Shown here: in pieces, positions 62,662 through 64,000 of the stretch
Numbering within the stretch: the first letter of the stretch is position 1
Layout: every line of letters begins with the position of its first letter
Assembly (NCBI RefSeq): GCF_030463565.1
Contig: NC_134643.1
Location: 124,292,309 to 124,356,308 of the forward strand
Origin: Pelecanus crispus
Taxonomy: Eukaryota > Chordata > Aves > Pelecaniformes > Pelecanidae
Direction: 5' to 3'
Length of the DNA: 64,000 bases
The notes under the pieces: generated by a model
The model's input: only the letters and a program-made list of their open reading frames with translations
Told to the model about the DNA's origin: nothing
Database searches by the model: none
Program-made: the position numbers and the translations under genes

Positions 62662-63603
62662 GTAAGTATGAACACTTTTGAAGAAACAATGGTGAGGAAA
62701 GTCACCTGTGGTGTAGTTATGACATAGTTAATGTTTGTATGTTTCATTAGTCTGGAAGTGACTGGAAAAATAGTGGTGGTGGTGTTGGTTTTTTTCTTGT
62801 TTTTTTTCTTATTTGAACCAGCTGATTCTTCCTTGAATCTCTGTATGTGGGTCGTATTTACAGTGCATGTGCTCCTTCTGAATAGGAGTTCAGAACATTT
62901 TTTCACTTTGGTGTCCATTATGGGCTCTATGTGTGCCCTGTATTCCTTTAACTTAGGGTTAAGTTGAAAGTTGCCCGAAATATTATTTGGGTCTTTCTGT
63001 TAAACATTTGGCAGCGGATTTTGTCAAAATATTGAGATGTTAGTTGTATTTCAAAAATTAGCTTGTGTAGCTCATAGGAGCTACCGTAAGATATTAACAC
63101 TAGCAGCAGAACTTCTGCTGAAATGACAGAAAGTTCCCAGGCCTGTTATTTTTGATGTGTATTCAATGGCTTGTACTCTGGTCTTACTTTTTGCGTATAC
63201 GCATTCTAACTCAGATGTTGCAGTAAGTAACAGGGTGGTAGAGAGCAAACTTGCATGTATAGTTGAGTACCAAAGTACAAGTTCTTTAAAATACAAATCT
63301 CTACAAATCTTTAAAATGCAAATTCTTTAAAAAAAAATTGGGTTTCAATTCATTGCTTGAAATTAGCCAAATGTTTAAATGTTTTACAGTCTGCGGCCAG
63401 TTATTTTGGGCCTACCCAATAATAAATAAATCTTTTTCTTTTGAATGTTTCTGTTGCTTAATTTGTTTCTATTATTTAGTTGGTATGTCAAATTTTGCTT
63501 CCAGTCAGAAAACAGAGCTTGATTCTCAGCAGCAGAGGATAAACCTTACTTCTTGTCTTTGGTAACTTCTCACCCACTGTATTTTTCTGAATTTTGTCTG
63601 CAG
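62662..63603 (+). other. TTC3: TTC3 intron 6
   Basis: This 942-bp AT-rich intron has consensus GT-AG ends. Nothing else was recognised. Confidence 0.8.
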
Positions 63604-63689
63604 GCAAACGCTATATTACTAAAGTTGCTTTGGAAGATTGTAATTTAGTTGAAGAATTTAAAGCTGTGACCTGTGAAAACTGTAGGAAG
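63604..63689 (+). CDS. TTC3: TTC3 coding exon 7
   Basis: This 86-bp exon completes Cys and encodes KRYITKVALEDCNLVEEFKA then VTCENCRK, matching human HITKIVMEDCNLLEELKTQSC. It ends in phase 0 before GTGAGA. The next exon, expected to open the TPR array, is outside the window. Confidence 0.95.
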
Positions 63690-64000
63690 GTGAGAGAAAA
63701 TATCAGAACGTGTTTCTGCTTTTCTTTTTTTGTTGTTATTTTTGGGGTTTTTTTTTAATGATCAAAGATTATAAAAATGACCAAATGATAAAGGTTTCAA
63801 AAGGTTGAGTGAGTAATTGTCCTGACATAAATAGTTACCTTGAGAGATCCTGGCCTAATAAACAGAACATTAGTTGTTTGTGTTGCCAGCATACATTGGA
63901 GACTGTTCCCCTCTTTACCCTCCCAAAAACCTCAAGGAAATTTTTAATATTGATAGATGATTGTTCAACTTGATCCTTTGAACACAGAAATAAGATGCTC
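63690..64000 (+). other. TTC3: TTC3 intron 7 (partial)
   Basis: This intron runs off the right edge. It holds a T-rich stretch near 63,723-63,760 and nothing else. Confidence 0.8.

Larger units (their letters stand above)
53149..64000 (+). other. TTC3: TTC3 gene, 5' part (TPR and RING ubiquitin ligase)
   Basis: TTC3 (DCRR1) is a large protein with N-terminal TPR repeats and a C-terminal RING-H2 domain, reported as an E3 ligase for phosphorylated AKT. Seven coding exons in the window join in frame to 201 codons: 53149-53223, 56212-56257, 57456-57588, 58002-58086, 59923-59976, 62538-62661 and 63604-63689. They match the region before the TPRs in human, with strong blocks such as KIRIFWPLLF, PPFIGGILRIG, YTGDVGIL and ALEDCNLVEEF. 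The TPRs, coiled coils and RING lie beyond the right edge. The N-terminus is shorter than in human, which has extra residues before this start. The first exon is untranslated and lies in the CpG island shared with PIGP. A short upstream ORF overlaps the start. Confidence 0.95.

Overview
The window is nuclear DNA of a vertebrate, almost certainly a bird. The genes are split into short exons with GT-AG introns, and two promoters sit in CpG islands. Interspersed repeats are sparse and of avian type: CR1 LINE 3' ends, and one solo LTR of a family I know as common in birds, mostly Neoaves. The species cannot be fixed from the sequence. No operon, plasmid, phage, CRISPR or tRNA/rRNA signal was seen.

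Four protein-coding genes were rebuilt exon by exon, checking splice-site dinucleotides and reading-frame phase. In order they are HLCS (minus, 5' part, exons between 10,847 and 26,171), RIPPLY3 (plus, complete, 32,069-38,221), PIGP (minus, complete, 47,871-51,490) and TTC3 (plus, 5' part, 53,149 to beyond the right edge). Order and orientation match human 21q22.13, the Down syndrome critical region block, so this is a conserved ancestral neighbourhood.

Layout: 1-10,846 is a large HLCS intron holding an old CR1 relic. HLCS coding exons 5 to 1 follow (10.8-26.2 kb), ending in a CpG-island promoter at about 25.6-26.8 kb. The HLCS-RIPPLY3 intergenic region (26.8-32.0 kb) holds a diverged 80-bp repeat pair. 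RIPPLY3 has four coding exons, and its intron 2 holds a small palindromic MITE-like fossil. The gap between the convergent RIPPLY3 and PIGP 3' ends (38.2-47.9 kb) holds CR1 fragments of at least two ages. PIGP and TTC3 are head to head across a GC-rich shared promoter (about 51.4-52.9 kb) with CRE and NRF1 motifs. TTC3 introns occupy the rest, one with an antisense solo LTR.

The products do not form one pathway. HLCS attaches biotin to carboxylases, RIPPLY3 is a developmental corepressor of T-box factors, PIGP is a subunit of the first enzyme of GPI-anchor synthesis, and TTC3 is a TPR/RING ubiquitin ligase. Shared regulation is suggested only for PIGP and TTC3. I found no undescribed system. 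The points most worth a second look are tandem donor sites in the RIPPLY3 WRPW exon, a four-codon upstream ORF overlapping the TTC3 start, and several small repeats outside annotated families.
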